Origin: Oscillospiraceae bacterium
Lineage (GTDB): Bacteria; Bacillota; Clostridia; UMGS1810
Direction of reading: 5' to 3'
Length of the DNA stretch: 32,931 nt
NCBI GenBank assembly: GCA_015069095.1
Contig: SVJH01000024.1
Coordinates: 1-32,931, forward strand
The position numbers were made by a program, and so were the translations under genes. Below, one piece after another: positions 1-6,244 of this stretch; within the stretch, counting starts at the first letter, position 1, and the number at the start of each line of letters is the position of its first letter. The notes beneath the pieces are model-generated. The model made no database searches. It saw only the letters and a list, made by a program, of their open reading frames with translations, and was not told the DNA's origin.

Positions 1-82
1 GCAAAACAAACAATATCAATTCATTGTATTGTGTTTTTGTGTCCGAAGATACAAAATGTTTTGAACGGTCAAATATAAAATT

Positions 83-113
83 ATTGCTTGGTAGTTGTCA
101 AGCAATTTTTTTG
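83..113 (+). terminator. Intrinsic terminator upstream of ardA
   Basis: An 8-bp perfect stem (ATTGCTTG at 83-90, CAAGCAAT at 99-106) with an 8-nt loop is followed by a T run. It probably ends a transcript entering from the left, inside the integrative element. Nothing else clear is visible in 1-245 apart from the ardA ribosome binding site. Confidence 0.7.
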
Positions 114-245
114 TATTTGTTTCGTAGTGAGGTGCGATACAATTTTTTTGTTTGATTTATAGGTTAAAGTCATCAGTTGTTATAAACTCCTTTTGTAATT
201 TGTAGAATATAAGAAAAACAAATTAGAGAAAGGGGCATTAAACAA

Positions 246-788
246 ATGATGAGTTTAAGGGTCTATTTAGCAAATCTAGGGAAATACACAGATGAGGGGT
301 ATTTAATAGGAAAGTATATTAAACTTCCTATTAAAGATAGTGATTTAGAAAGGGTGCTACAAGAAATAGGAATTGACGGTATAAAGTATGGGGCATATTT
401 TATACCTGACATTGAAACAAATGTCATAGGGTTATCTAAAACGATAACCGAATACACAAGCATTAGGGAGTTAAACACCCTTGCTGAAATGCTTGAAAAT
501 CTTTGTGAAAGCGACTATGAAAAACTGTCTGCTATTTTGGAATGCGAAATGTATTCAAACATAAGCGATATTATCGGGACTATTGAAAACCTTGAAAATT
601 GGGACTTGTATTATAATGCAAGAACCGAAAAAGAATTAGGGTATTATTTCATAGAGGAATTATCATCAATTCAAATACCTGATAATATAAGGCCTTATTT
701 TGATTTTGAAATGTATGGAAGAGATTTAAGAATTGAACTCGGAGGCACATTTACGACCTACGGATACATAGTAGAAAACTCTAAATAA
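246..788 (+). CDS. ardA: ArdA-family antirestriction protein
   Basis: ArdA proteins are acidic DNA mimics that inhibit type I restriction enzymes and protect incoming mobile DNA; they are common on ICEs of the Tn916 type. The 180-residue product has the usual family length (about 165-180). It shows an N-terminal LRVYLANLGKY stretch and a C-terminal stretch with YGRDL and GTFTTYGYIV, both typical of the family, and is rich in Asp and Glu. An AAGGGG ribosome binding site at 230-235 fits ATG 246; ATG 249, one codon later, is equally possible. It lies on the same strand as the excisionase and integrase genes, which fits cargo of one integrative element. Confidence 0.85.
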   Translation: MMSLRVYLANLGKYTDEGYLIGKYIKLPIKDSDLERVLQEIGIDGIKYGAYFIPDIETNVIGLSKTITEYTSIRELNTLAEMLENLCESDYEKLSAILECEMYSNISDIIGTIENLENWDLYYNARTEKELGYYFIEELSSIQIPDNIRPYFDFEMYGRDLRIELGGTFTTYGYIVENSK

Positions 789-940
789 TTAATATTTTAA
801 TAATTGAGGGTTTTATTACAAATCTGTTTCAAAAATCAAAAAAGTCAAGTCAAAAAACGAAAAAGTCAGCAGAAAATCTAACAAACTTTTAAGGTGGTTT
901 TATGCTGATTTAACAAAAAAATACGACTTTTCAAAATTCC

Positions 941-968
941 TTGACATATAAGGCTTTTATGTTATAAT
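941..968 (+). promoter_or_regulatory. Promoter upstream of xis-int
   Basis: A TTGACA -35 (941-946) and a TATAAT -10 (963-968) are 16 bp apart, the best sigma-A match in the ardA-xis gap. The transcribed leader carries a long A/T hairpin (982-997 with 1011-1025, ending in CTC and GAG) just before the excisionase gene, which might modulate translation or termination. Confidence 0.75.
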
Positions 969-1053
969 ATCGGTACTTTTACTCTTTTTTTGGAAACGAA
1001 AAACTGAAAAGTTTTCAAAAAAGAGAATTTATATAGATAAGGACTGATATTAA

Positions 1054-1227
1054 ATGAATAACACACCTAAAATGATGACTATAAATCAACTAGCAGAATT
1101 GGAGATACTTTCTTCAAGTGCTATAAGACGATTAGTAAAGGAAAACAAAATAAGACATCTTAAAATAGGAAGTAAGGTCTTGATTAACTATGACCATTTC
1201 ATTGACTTTCTAAACAATGTCGCATAG
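1054..1227 (+). CDS. xis: Excisionase-like small HTH protein
   Basis: This short gene encodes 57 residues (MNNTPKMMTINQLAELEILS at the start, ending FLNNVA). The pattern of a small winged-helix/MerR-like excisionase is visible: an MTINQLAE helix, SSSAIRRLVKENKI as recognition helix, and HLKIGSKVLINYDHFIDFL as the wing and last strand. Such proteins bend DNA next to the attachment site and steer the integrase towards excision. The gene lies 14 nt before the integrase start, is probably cotranscribed with it from the promoter at 941-968, and has the size of the Tn916 Xis class. The ribosome binding site is weak (AAGGA at 1039-1043). Confidence 0.85.
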   Translation: MNNTPKMMTINQLAELEILSSSAIRRLVKENKIRHLKIGSKVLINYDHFIDFLNNVA

Positions 1228-1241
1228 AAAGGAGATTTTGT

Positions 1242-2447
1242 ATGGCCTCTATCAAAGAAGTCAAAGGTAAAAAAGGAATATCATATCAGATTACAGTAGT
1301 AAATGGCAAAGACATTCACGGAAAGCAAATCAGGGCTTACAAGACTTGGACGCCTGACGCAGATATGACAAAGTGGGAAATCAAAAGACAGTTAGATATT
1401 GTTGCGGCGGAGTTTGAGAAAAAGTTTCTTGCTGACGGAGAGGCAGAGGACAAAACAACCTTTGCTGAATATTCTGAATATGTAATGTCTATTAAACATT
1501 ATGCTCCACGCACAAGGGAGAGAAACCAAGAATTGCTTGAACGCATTAACAACGCAATAGGTCATTTGAAGTTAGGGGAAATTAAGGCGAAGCACCTGAA
1601 CAAGTTTTTGAAATCATTAAGAGAAGAAGGCACAAACAAGAAAACAGGAAAAGGCTTGTCGGAGAAAACCATTCTTGAACATCGCAGACTAATCAATATG
1701 ATACTTGAAAAAGCAATCGTTGAAGATATAATTCACAAAAACCCTGTTAAACAAACAGAGAAGATAACCGCACCACAGAAAAAAGTTCAAGTTTTTCAGG
1801 TAGAAGATTTAATCAATTTTCTGCTTGCTATTGAAAATGAACAGTTAAAGTGGAAAGTTGCTACATATATGCTGACTACTTTGGGTTGTCGCAGGGGCGA
1901 GTTGATAGGGTTAAGGTTTAGAGATGTTTCAATGAACAATGGCGAAGTCAATATCACAAAGCAAACTATATATTCTGCTACATCAGGTATCATAGACGGA
2001 ACACCAACAAAAGAAAGAGTTGAAAGTTCAAACAGGCTTCCTGATTATGTGCTTGAACTGCTTAAAGAATATAAAGAATGGTATGCTGACTATATGAAAA
2101 ACTATGCTGATTGGAAAGGTGAAAGCAATATTGAAGATTGTCATATTTTCATTAGAGAAAACGGACAAGTCATGCACCCTGACAGTATAACTGATTGGAT
2201 GGACAAAATCAGCAAGCGAAAAGGTCTTAAACACGCAAACCCTCACAAGTTCAGACACACTTATGCGAGTTTGCTATTGAAAAGACAAGTTGATATTGTT
2301 TCTGTTTCAACTTTGCTTTCACACGCAAGCACAACAACCACTTTGAAGTTTTATTCACATCTTATAGGAAACGCAAGCGATATTTCAAAAGAGAAGTTTG
2401 ATGATTTCTTCAAAGAGTTCCAAATCACAAAGCAAAATCAAGCGTAA
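1242..2447 (+). CDS. int: Tyrosine site-specific integrase (Tn916/ICE type)
   Basis: The 401-residue product has the three-part layout of ICE integrases: an arm-type DNA-binding domain (about 1-65), a core-binding SAM-like domain (about 72-165) and a catalytic domain (about 185-390). The catalytic set is complete: Arg217 in GCRRGEL, Lys257 in TPTKER, His335 and Arg338 in HKFRHT, His361 in LLSHAS and the nucleophile Tyr371 in LKFYSH. An AAAGGAG ribosome binding site precedes the ATG. The gene reads towards the tRNA-derived attachment site about 175 bp downstream and follows the excisionase gene. It should integrate and excise the element whose right end is in this window. Confidence 0.95.
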   Translation: MASIKEVKGKKGISYQITVVNGKDIHGKQIRAYKTWTPDADMTKWEIKRQLDIVAAEFEKKFLADGEAEDKTTFAEYSEYVMSIKHYAPRTRERNQELLERINNAIGHLKLGEIKAKHLNKFLKSLREEGTNKKTGKGLSEKTILEHRRLINMILEKAIVEDIIHKNPVKQTEKITAPQKKVQVFQVEDLINFLLAIENEQLKWKVATYMLTTLGCRRGELIGLRFRDVSMNNGEVNITKQTIYSATSGIIDGTPTKERVESSNRLPDYVLELLKEYKEWYADYMKNYADWKGESNIEDCHIFIRENGQVMHPDSITDWMDKISKRKGLKHANPHKFRHTYASLLLKRQVDIVSVSTLLSHASTTTTLKFYSHLIGNASDISKEKFDDFFKEFQITKQNQA

Positions 2448-2455
2448 AACAAGCA

Positions 2456-2483
2456 TTAAAGGACGGCTGAAACCGTCCTTTAA
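2456..2483 (+). terminator. Terminator after int
   Basis: An 11-bp perfect stem (2456-2466 with 2473-2483; core AAAGGACGG/CCGTCCTTT) surrounds a 6-nt loop, starting 8 bp after the integrase stop codon. The T tract after it is short, so it may be leaky or may act mainly as an RNA 3'-end stabiliser. Confidence 0.65.
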
Positions 2484-2495
2484 TTGTGCTATTTT

Positions 2496-2579
2496 TTACC
2501 GCATTTCTTACCGCATTTTTACCGCACAATTTATTTGAAGTTGTAAAAATTATTAAAAGATATTGAAAGATATTGTGCG
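2496..2579. repeat. Direct and inverted short repeats next to the att site
   Basis: Three copies of TTACCGCA lie at 2496-2503, 2508-2515 and 2519-2526, phased by about one helical turn (12 and 11 bp). The last overlaps CGCACAAT (2523-2530), which is repeated inverted as ATTGTGCG at 2572-2579. A 10-bp tandem AAAGATATTG lies at 2556-2575. The position between int and the crossover region suggests arm-type binding sites for integrase or excisionase. The function is inferred from layout only. Confidence 0.55.
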
Positions 2580-2621
2580 TAAAATAAGGAAAAATCAAGA
2601 TATATCAAGGCGGAGGGGTAC

Positions 2622-2666
2622 CTCATAACCCGAAGGTCGTTGGTTCAAATCCGGCCCCCGCAACCA
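2622..2666 (+). repeat. Distal attachment site: 3' end of tRNA-fMet
   Basis: This 45-bp segment reads as the 3' part of an initiator tRNA-fMet. It has the anticodon loop CTCATAA, the stem strand CCCGA, variable loop AGGTC, a T arm (GTTGG, TTCAAAT, CCGGC), the 3' acceptor strand CCCCGCA, discriminator A and an encoded CCA. The 5' half (acceptor 5' strand, D arm) is absent: the bases to the left do not fold into it. This is the classic scar of an element integrated into the 3' end of a tRNA gene, the intact tRNA being at the other, unseen end to the left. The element would therefore cover 1 to about 2666 and extend out of the window. Confidence 0.8.
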
Positions 2667-2673
2667 AAATAAA

Positions 2674-2700
2674 ACAGTCGTCGTTTGACGGCTGTTTTTA
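2674..2700 (+). terminator. tRNA-type terminator after the att site
   Basis: A 9-bp stem (ACAGTCGTC at 2674-2682, GACGGCTGT at 2687-2695, one G-T wobble) with a GTTT loop is followed by a T-rich tract. This is probably the original terminator of the chromosomal tRNA-fMet gene, now separated from the tRNA by the element. Confidence 0.7.
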
Positions 2701-3013
2701 TTTTTATTCGGCAGATTTAATTATCGTTTTTGATTACAAGACCGACGAGCGTGGCTCGTTGGGTTAGCGAAACAAAAACAATCCAGTGAATTGTTTTTGT
2801 GAGCGGTGTCGCCCAAAATGCGAGTTTTTGATACTAAGCTATGATTAGTGATAAAAACGACACACGACGGCGAGTGGCGCGTAGCGATAACCCGAAAAAA
2901 CACTTGCGAGCGCATCCGGTGGATGATGAAGCGAGCAATAACAAGTGGCAGTGGTCGAAAAAATTGAGTGTGCTTTGCACCAGCGAAAATTTTTTCGGGT
3001 ACCACAACAGGAC
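2701..3013. other. Structured non-coding region
   Basis: I see no credible gene here; open frames on both strands carry no family signal or ribosome binding site. The DNA is more GC-rich than its surroundings and full of dyads: an 11-bp perfect hairpin (2772-2782 with 2790-2800) and an 11-bp inverted pair ACCCGAAAAAA (2890-2900) with TTTTTTCGGGT (2990-3000) enclosing 89 bp. AGCG/GAGC-rich words recur (2745-2770, 2868-2890, 2906-2935). It is bounded by two tRNA-like 3' ends and may be the remnant of an older insertion. Confidence 0.5.
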
Positions 3014-3043
3014 GTTGGTTCAAATCCGGCCACCTTTAGCCAA
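3009..3043 (+). pseudogene. tRNA-like 3' end fragment
   Basis: A perfect T arm is present (GTTGG 3014-3018, loop TTCAAAT, CCGGC 3026-3030), preceded by an AGGAC variable-loop-like segment and followed by CACCTTTAGCCA with a CCA end. It shares 19 bp with the fMet fragment (2638-2656 and 3013-3031), and both are preceded by GGGTACC. The spacing from T arm to CCA is one base too long for a standard acceptor stem, and no 5' half is visible, so I read it as a fragment, not a working tRNA. Confidence 0.45.
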
Positions 3044-3049
3044 ACAAAT

Positions 3050-3081
3050 AAGCACTTATCTTTGGGTAGGTGCTTGTTTTA
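3050..3081 (+). terminator. Terminator after the tRNA-like fragment
   Basis: An 11-bp stem with wobble pairs (3050-3060 with 3065-3075, loop TTTG) is followed by GTTTT. It sits directly behind the CCA end, as is usual for a tRNA gene. Confidence 0.6.
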
Positions 3082-3172
3082 CGTTATAGTTATTTTTCAG
3101 TTTTACCCAAAACAAACACATATATATCCCCCACTCTAATAACTACACGAATGTTACTTTCACAAAAAACAT

Positions 3173-3201
3173 TTGACAAATACAAAGTTTAATGTTATAA
3201 T
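3173..3201 (+). promoter_or_regulatory. Promoter of the Val T-box unit
   Basis: TTGACA (3173-3178) and TATAAT (3196-3201) are both perfect consensus, with an optimal 17-bp spacer. The predicted start is near 3208, just before T-box Stem I. Confidence 0.9.
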
Positions 3202-3208
3202 GTTTTCG

Positions 3209-3485
3209 TATAAAAACGATGACGGAAAGGGCTGCGTTAAATGCCGCTTAGAGAGGTAACGGTTGGTGCAAGTTACCGGGTAGGTTTCGCAAGTTTGTAG
3301 TTCCTGAGTTGAAAGGAAGAAAGCTATAAGTAGCAAGTAGAACCTTTTCGAGAATGCTGCGTAAGTGCAAAAAGGCTTGATAGAGCCTTAAGTGGTGCTT
3401 TTATAAAGCGCAATTTGAGTGGTACCGCGGGAATAATGTTATCTCGTCTCAAAGATTTTATACAATCTTTGGGATTTTTTTATTT
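3209..3485 (+). promoter_or_regulatory. T-box leader, predicted valine (GTA) specifier
   Basis: T-box RNAs bind a specific uncharged tRNA and then let transcription pass the terminator. Visible parts are the AGAGAG motif (3249-3254), distal-loop motif GGTTGGTGCAAG (3261-3272), the T-box GAGTGGTACCGCGGG (3417-3431), and a terminator (3447-3457 with 3464-3474, then Ts). Stem I base helix GGAA (3224-3227) pairs with TTCC (3301-3304), the upper helix TGCG (3233-3236) with CGCA (3288-3291). The nine-base loop strand 3292-3300 between them places the specifier at 3297-3299, GTA = Val, one purine before the helix. The bulge TGGT fits a tRNA ending in ACCA. The specifier is my manual fold; the T-box identity is firm. 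Confidence 0.9.
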
Positions 3486-3538
3486 TTTACACATTATTGG
3501 TATTGCAAAATTTATTATACTGAAAGGAATATAATAAA

Positions 3539-5830
3539 ATGAACGAACAAATGACAGGTCTCGACCTTAAAATTGGTGAGGTAGCTGCCAGAATTAAAGA
3601 ATTAAGACATATAGAAGGCATTTCAAAAATAACTATGGCAAATCTTACAGGTGTTTCGCCAGAAGAATATGAAGCTTGTGAAAACGGTTCTCATGATTTA
3701 AGTTTTGCTTTTATTTACAGATGTGCTCTTGCTTTTAAAGTAAACGTTACTGATATTATTGAAGGTAGCAGCCCTAAACTTAAATCATACACTGTTACAA
3801 AAAGAGGTATGGGTACAGAAATTCAAAAAGCTCATGGTATGGTATACTATGGTCTTGCTTCTGAATTTAAAGACAGAGTATCTGAACCTTTATACGTTAA
3901 ATGCAAATATGATGAAGAAGCCGAAAGAAAAGAGATTGAACTTACAACTCACGAAGGTCAGGAACTTGACCTTATTATTAAAGGCTCAATGAAAATCCAA
4001 ATTGGTAGCCACACAGAAATTCTTACTGAAGGTGACTCTATTTACTACGATAGTTCTACCCCACACGGTATGATTGCTGTCGGCGGAGAAGATTTGGAAT
4101 TTTACGCTATCGTTCTTCAAGGCGGTATGGGTGTTGATGCTATTGGCGAAAAACAGTATAAAGTTAAGAAAAAAGCTGCAAGAAATGCTTATGCAACTAA
4201 TCGCGTATGGCAGAACTTTATTGATGTTACAGAAAACGAAAATGGTTCACTTGAAACAATTAACTTTAAAAATGAAGATAAATTTAACTTTGCATTCGAT
4301 ATAATTGACAAAATCGCAGAAAAAGATCCTCAAAAAGTTGCTATGATGCATCTTGACAAAGATCAGAATGAAAGAAAATTCACATTTATGGATCTTAAAA
4401 AAGAATCTAACAGATATGCAAATTACTTCTTATCACTTGGAATAAAACGCGGAGATAAAGTCATGCTTGTTCTTCGTCGTAATTATCAGTTCTGGCTTAC
4501 AATCCTTGCATTACATAAAATAGGTGCTGTTGCAATTCCTGCATCTAACCTATTAAAAGCACACGACTACAACTACAGATTTAAAGCAGCAAGTGTATCT
4601 ACAATTATTTGCAGTAGTCAAGGCGTTATGACAAAAGAAGCAGATGAAGGAAGCATTGGCTGTGATGAACTTGTTAACAAGATTATTGTTAACGGCGAAA
4701 GAGATGGCTGGAGATGTCTTGATAAAGAAGTAGTTGAATTTTCTGACGTATACGAAAGACCAGATGACGCTCCTTGCGGCGATGACGATATGCTTTTGTA
4801 TTTTACATCAGGTACAACAGGAAATCCAAAAATGGCACTTCACAGTTATAAATATGCTCTTGGACATTTCCACACTGCAAATTACTGGCATTGTGTTGAT
4901 CCTGACGGGCTTCACCTTACAATTTCAGATACAGGTTGGGCAAAAGCAGCCTGGGGTAAAATATACGGACAGTGGCTTTGCGAAGCAGGTATATTTGTTT
5001 ATGACTTTGACAAGTTTGAAGCAGCAGACATTCTTCCTATGTTTGCAAAATATCATATCACTACATTCTGTGCCCCACCTACTATGCTTCGTATGCTTAT
5101 TAAAGAAGACATCAGCAAATACGATATGTCATCTATTTCTCACACAACAACAGCCGGCGAAGCGCTAAATCCTGAAGTATTCAGACAACTTGAAAAACTT
5201 TTAGATGTTAAAGTTATGGAAGGTTTTGGACAAACAGAAACAACTTGTGTTATCGGAAACCTTTACGGAAGAGATTTTAAACTTGGCGCTATGGGTAAAC
5301 CTGTACCACTTTATGATGTTGACATAGTTGACTCTGAAGGCAAGAGTGTAAAAGCCGGTGAAAACGGAGAAATTGTTATTCGTACGTCAGAGCGTGTTCC
5401 TTGCGGTTTATTTAAAGGATACTATCGTGATGAGCAAAAAACAAAAGAAGTTTGGCACGATGGATTATATCACACAGGCGACGTTGCATACAAAGATGAA
5501 GACGGCTTCTATTACTACGTTGGTCGTGTTGATGACGTTATTAAATCATCAGGTTACAGAATTGGACCATTTGAAATCGAAAGCGTAATTATGGAACTTC
5601 CTTATGTTGTTGAATGTGGTGTATCGGCCGCTCCGGACCCTGTAAGAGGTCAGGTTGTTAAAGCAAGTATTATTCTTACAAAGGGTACTACTCCAAGTGA
5701 TGAACTTATGCTTGAAATTCAAAACTACGTTAAAAAGAATACTGCACCTTATAAATATCCAAGAATTGTTGAATTTAAAGAAAGTTTACCAAAAACAACA
5801 AGCGGAAAAATTATAAGATCACAGTTATAA
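3539..5830 (+). CDS. XRE-cupin-acyl-CoA synthetase fusion (MACS type), Val T-box unit
   Basis: The 763-residue product joins an XRE-type helix-turn-helix (about 10-65), a cupin barrel (about 125-195; GQELDLIIKGS, GDSIYYDSSTPHGM) and a full AMP-forming acyl-CoA synthetase (about 245-763). The ligase has the ATP loop TSGTTGNPKM (Lys431), the MACS-typical DTGWAKAAWG, GEALNPEV, EGFGQTET, GYRIGPFEIES and the C-terminal TSGK with catalytic Lys757. MACS/ACSM enzymes activate short, medium and branched acids with ATP and CoA. A GAAAGGA ribosome binding site at 3522-3528 supports ATG 3539. It is the only gene behind the Val T-box and is followed by a terminator, so it should rise when tRNA-Val is uncharged. 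Isobutyrate as substrate is an inference. Acetate or propionate are alternatives. Confidence 0.88.
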   Translation: MNEQMTGLDLKIGEVAARIKELRHIEGISKITMANLTGVSPEEYEACENGSHDLSFAFIYRCALAFKVNVTDIIEGSSPKLKSYTVTKRGMGTEIQKAHGMVYYGLASEFKDRVSEPLYVKCKYDEEAERKEIELTTHEGQELDLIIKGSMKIQIGSHTEILTEGDSIYYDSSTPHGMIAVGGEDLEFYAIVLQGGMGVDAIGEKQYKVKKKAARNAYATNRVWQNFIDVTENENGSLETINFKNEDKFNFAFDIIDKIAEKDPQKVAMMHLDKDQNERKFTFMDLKKESNRYANYFLSLGIKRGDKVMLVLRRNYQFWLTILALHKIGAVAIPASNLLKAHDYNYRFKAASVSTIICSSQGVMTKEADEGSIGCDELVNKIIVNGERDGWRCLDKEVVEFSDVYERPDDAPCGDDDMLLYFTSGTTGNPKMALHSYKYALGHFHTANYWHCVDPDGLHLTISDTGWAKAAWGKIYGQWLCEAGIFVYDFDKFEAADILPMFAKYHITTFCAPPTMLRMLIKEDISKYDMSSISHTTTAGEALNPEVFRQLEKLLDVKVMEGFGQTETTCVIGNLYGRDFKLGAMGKPVPLYDVDIVDSEGKSVKAGENGEIVIRTSERVPCGLFKGYYRDEQKTKEVWHDGLYHTGDVAYKDEDGFYYYVGRVDDVIKSSGYRIGPFEIESVIMELPYVVECGVSAAPDPVRGQVVKASIILTKGTTPSDELMLEIQNYVKKNTAPYKYPRIVEFKESLPKTTSGKIIRSQL

Positions 5831-5842
5831 AACCACCTAATT

Positions 5843-5875
5843 ACCGGATGTGAAAGCATCCGGTTTTGTTTTTTA
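5843..5875 (+). terminator. Terminator after the Val unit
   Basis: An 8-bp perfect stem (ACCGGATG 5843-5850, CATCCGGT 5857-5864) with a TGAAAG loop is followed by TTTGTTTTTT. It isolates the Val unit from the Leu unit. Confidence 0.9.
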
Positions 5876-5885
5876 AAAAAACAAC

Positions 5886-5914
5886 TTGACTTTTAAAAAA
5901 ATATATGATATCAT
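5886..5914 (+). promoter_or_regulatory. Promoter of the Leu T-box unit
   Basis: TTGACT (5886-5891) and TATCAT (5909-5914) with a 17-bp spacer lie about 25 bp before T-box Stem I. Confidence 0.8.
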
Positions 5915-5921
5915 ATTTACA

Positions 5922-6205
5922 TCAAAAAAACACAAAGATGCGGAATAGTACGCAAAACACTTTCGCCTAAGAGAGATGCCGGTTGCTGCGAGGCATTGGG
6001 AAAGATTTGCAGAACTCACCGCGGAGTGGTTGATGTGAAATTTGTAGTAGCGTCAAACGGGAACTCCCGTTACAGAGTTAAGATGTGTTGGCATCTAAAG
6101 TGCATCCTACATAGGGTGAAAAAGAGTGGTACCGCGGAAACATTGTAAATTTATAACGTTTTCGTCTCTTTGAATAAACAAGGAGTCGAAGGCGTTTTTT
6201 GTTTA
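5922..6205 (+). promoter_or_regulatory. T-box leader, predicted leucine (CTC) specifier
   Basis: Stem I base helix GCGG (5940-5943) pairs with CCGC (6019-6022). The opposing loop strand has the canonical AGTA (5947-5950), and the upper helix GCAAA (5952-5956) pairs with TTTGC (6006-6010). The specifier strand reads GAA-CTC-A, the textbook form, placing CTC (Leu) at 6015-6017. AGAGAG (5969-5974), a GGTTGCTG distal-loop motif and the T-box GAGTGGTACCGCGG (6124-6137) are present. The terminator pairs 6157-6172 with 6179-6194, then TTTTTT. The UGGU bulge fits A73 of tRNA-Leu. This is the clearest specifier call of the three. Confidence 0.93.
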
Positions 6206-6244
6206 TTTATGTATTTTATTTTTGATTCGAAAGGGGTTTTCAAA

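Noticed and set aside
2496-2526. CRISPR array from the TTACCGCA repeats
   Set aside because: Repeats are 8 bp with 3-4 bp between them and no cas genes are near.
2600-2666. A complete tRNA-fMet gene
   Set aside because: The bases to the left of 2622 do not supply an acceptor 5' strand or D arm, so only the 3' part is present.
2721-3139. Several overlapping open frames of 60-100 codons, one starting MAGFEPT on the minus strand
   Set aside because: The frames come from the antisense of a tRNA T arm and structured DNA; they lack ribosome binding sites and family signals. Predicted proteins of this MAGFEPT kind are typical tRNA-edge artefacts.
3309-3322. A Gly specifier (GGA) in the Val leader, and a similar GGA near 11101 in the Ile leader
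   Set aside because: Both lie after the GAG motif in the Stem I to Stem II linker; the loop position set by the flanking helices gives GTA and ATC.
4734-5168. Plus-strand open frame of 144 codons inside the Val-unit ligase
   Set aside because: It is an out-of-frame shadow of the well-supported ligase gene with no start signal.
6034-6045. A Phe or Glu specifier in the Leu leader (GTGAAATTTG)
   Set aside because: It lies 3' of the GAG motif and outside the loop closed by GCGG/CCGC; the canonical GAA-CTC-A strand is at 6012-6018.
6170-6244. Upstream in-frame ATG that would extend the LeuA-like protein by 25 residues
   Set aside because: It lies inside the loop-side of the T-box terminator hairpin (6157-6194) and has no ribosome binding site; ATG 6245 has GAAAGGGG at the right distance.
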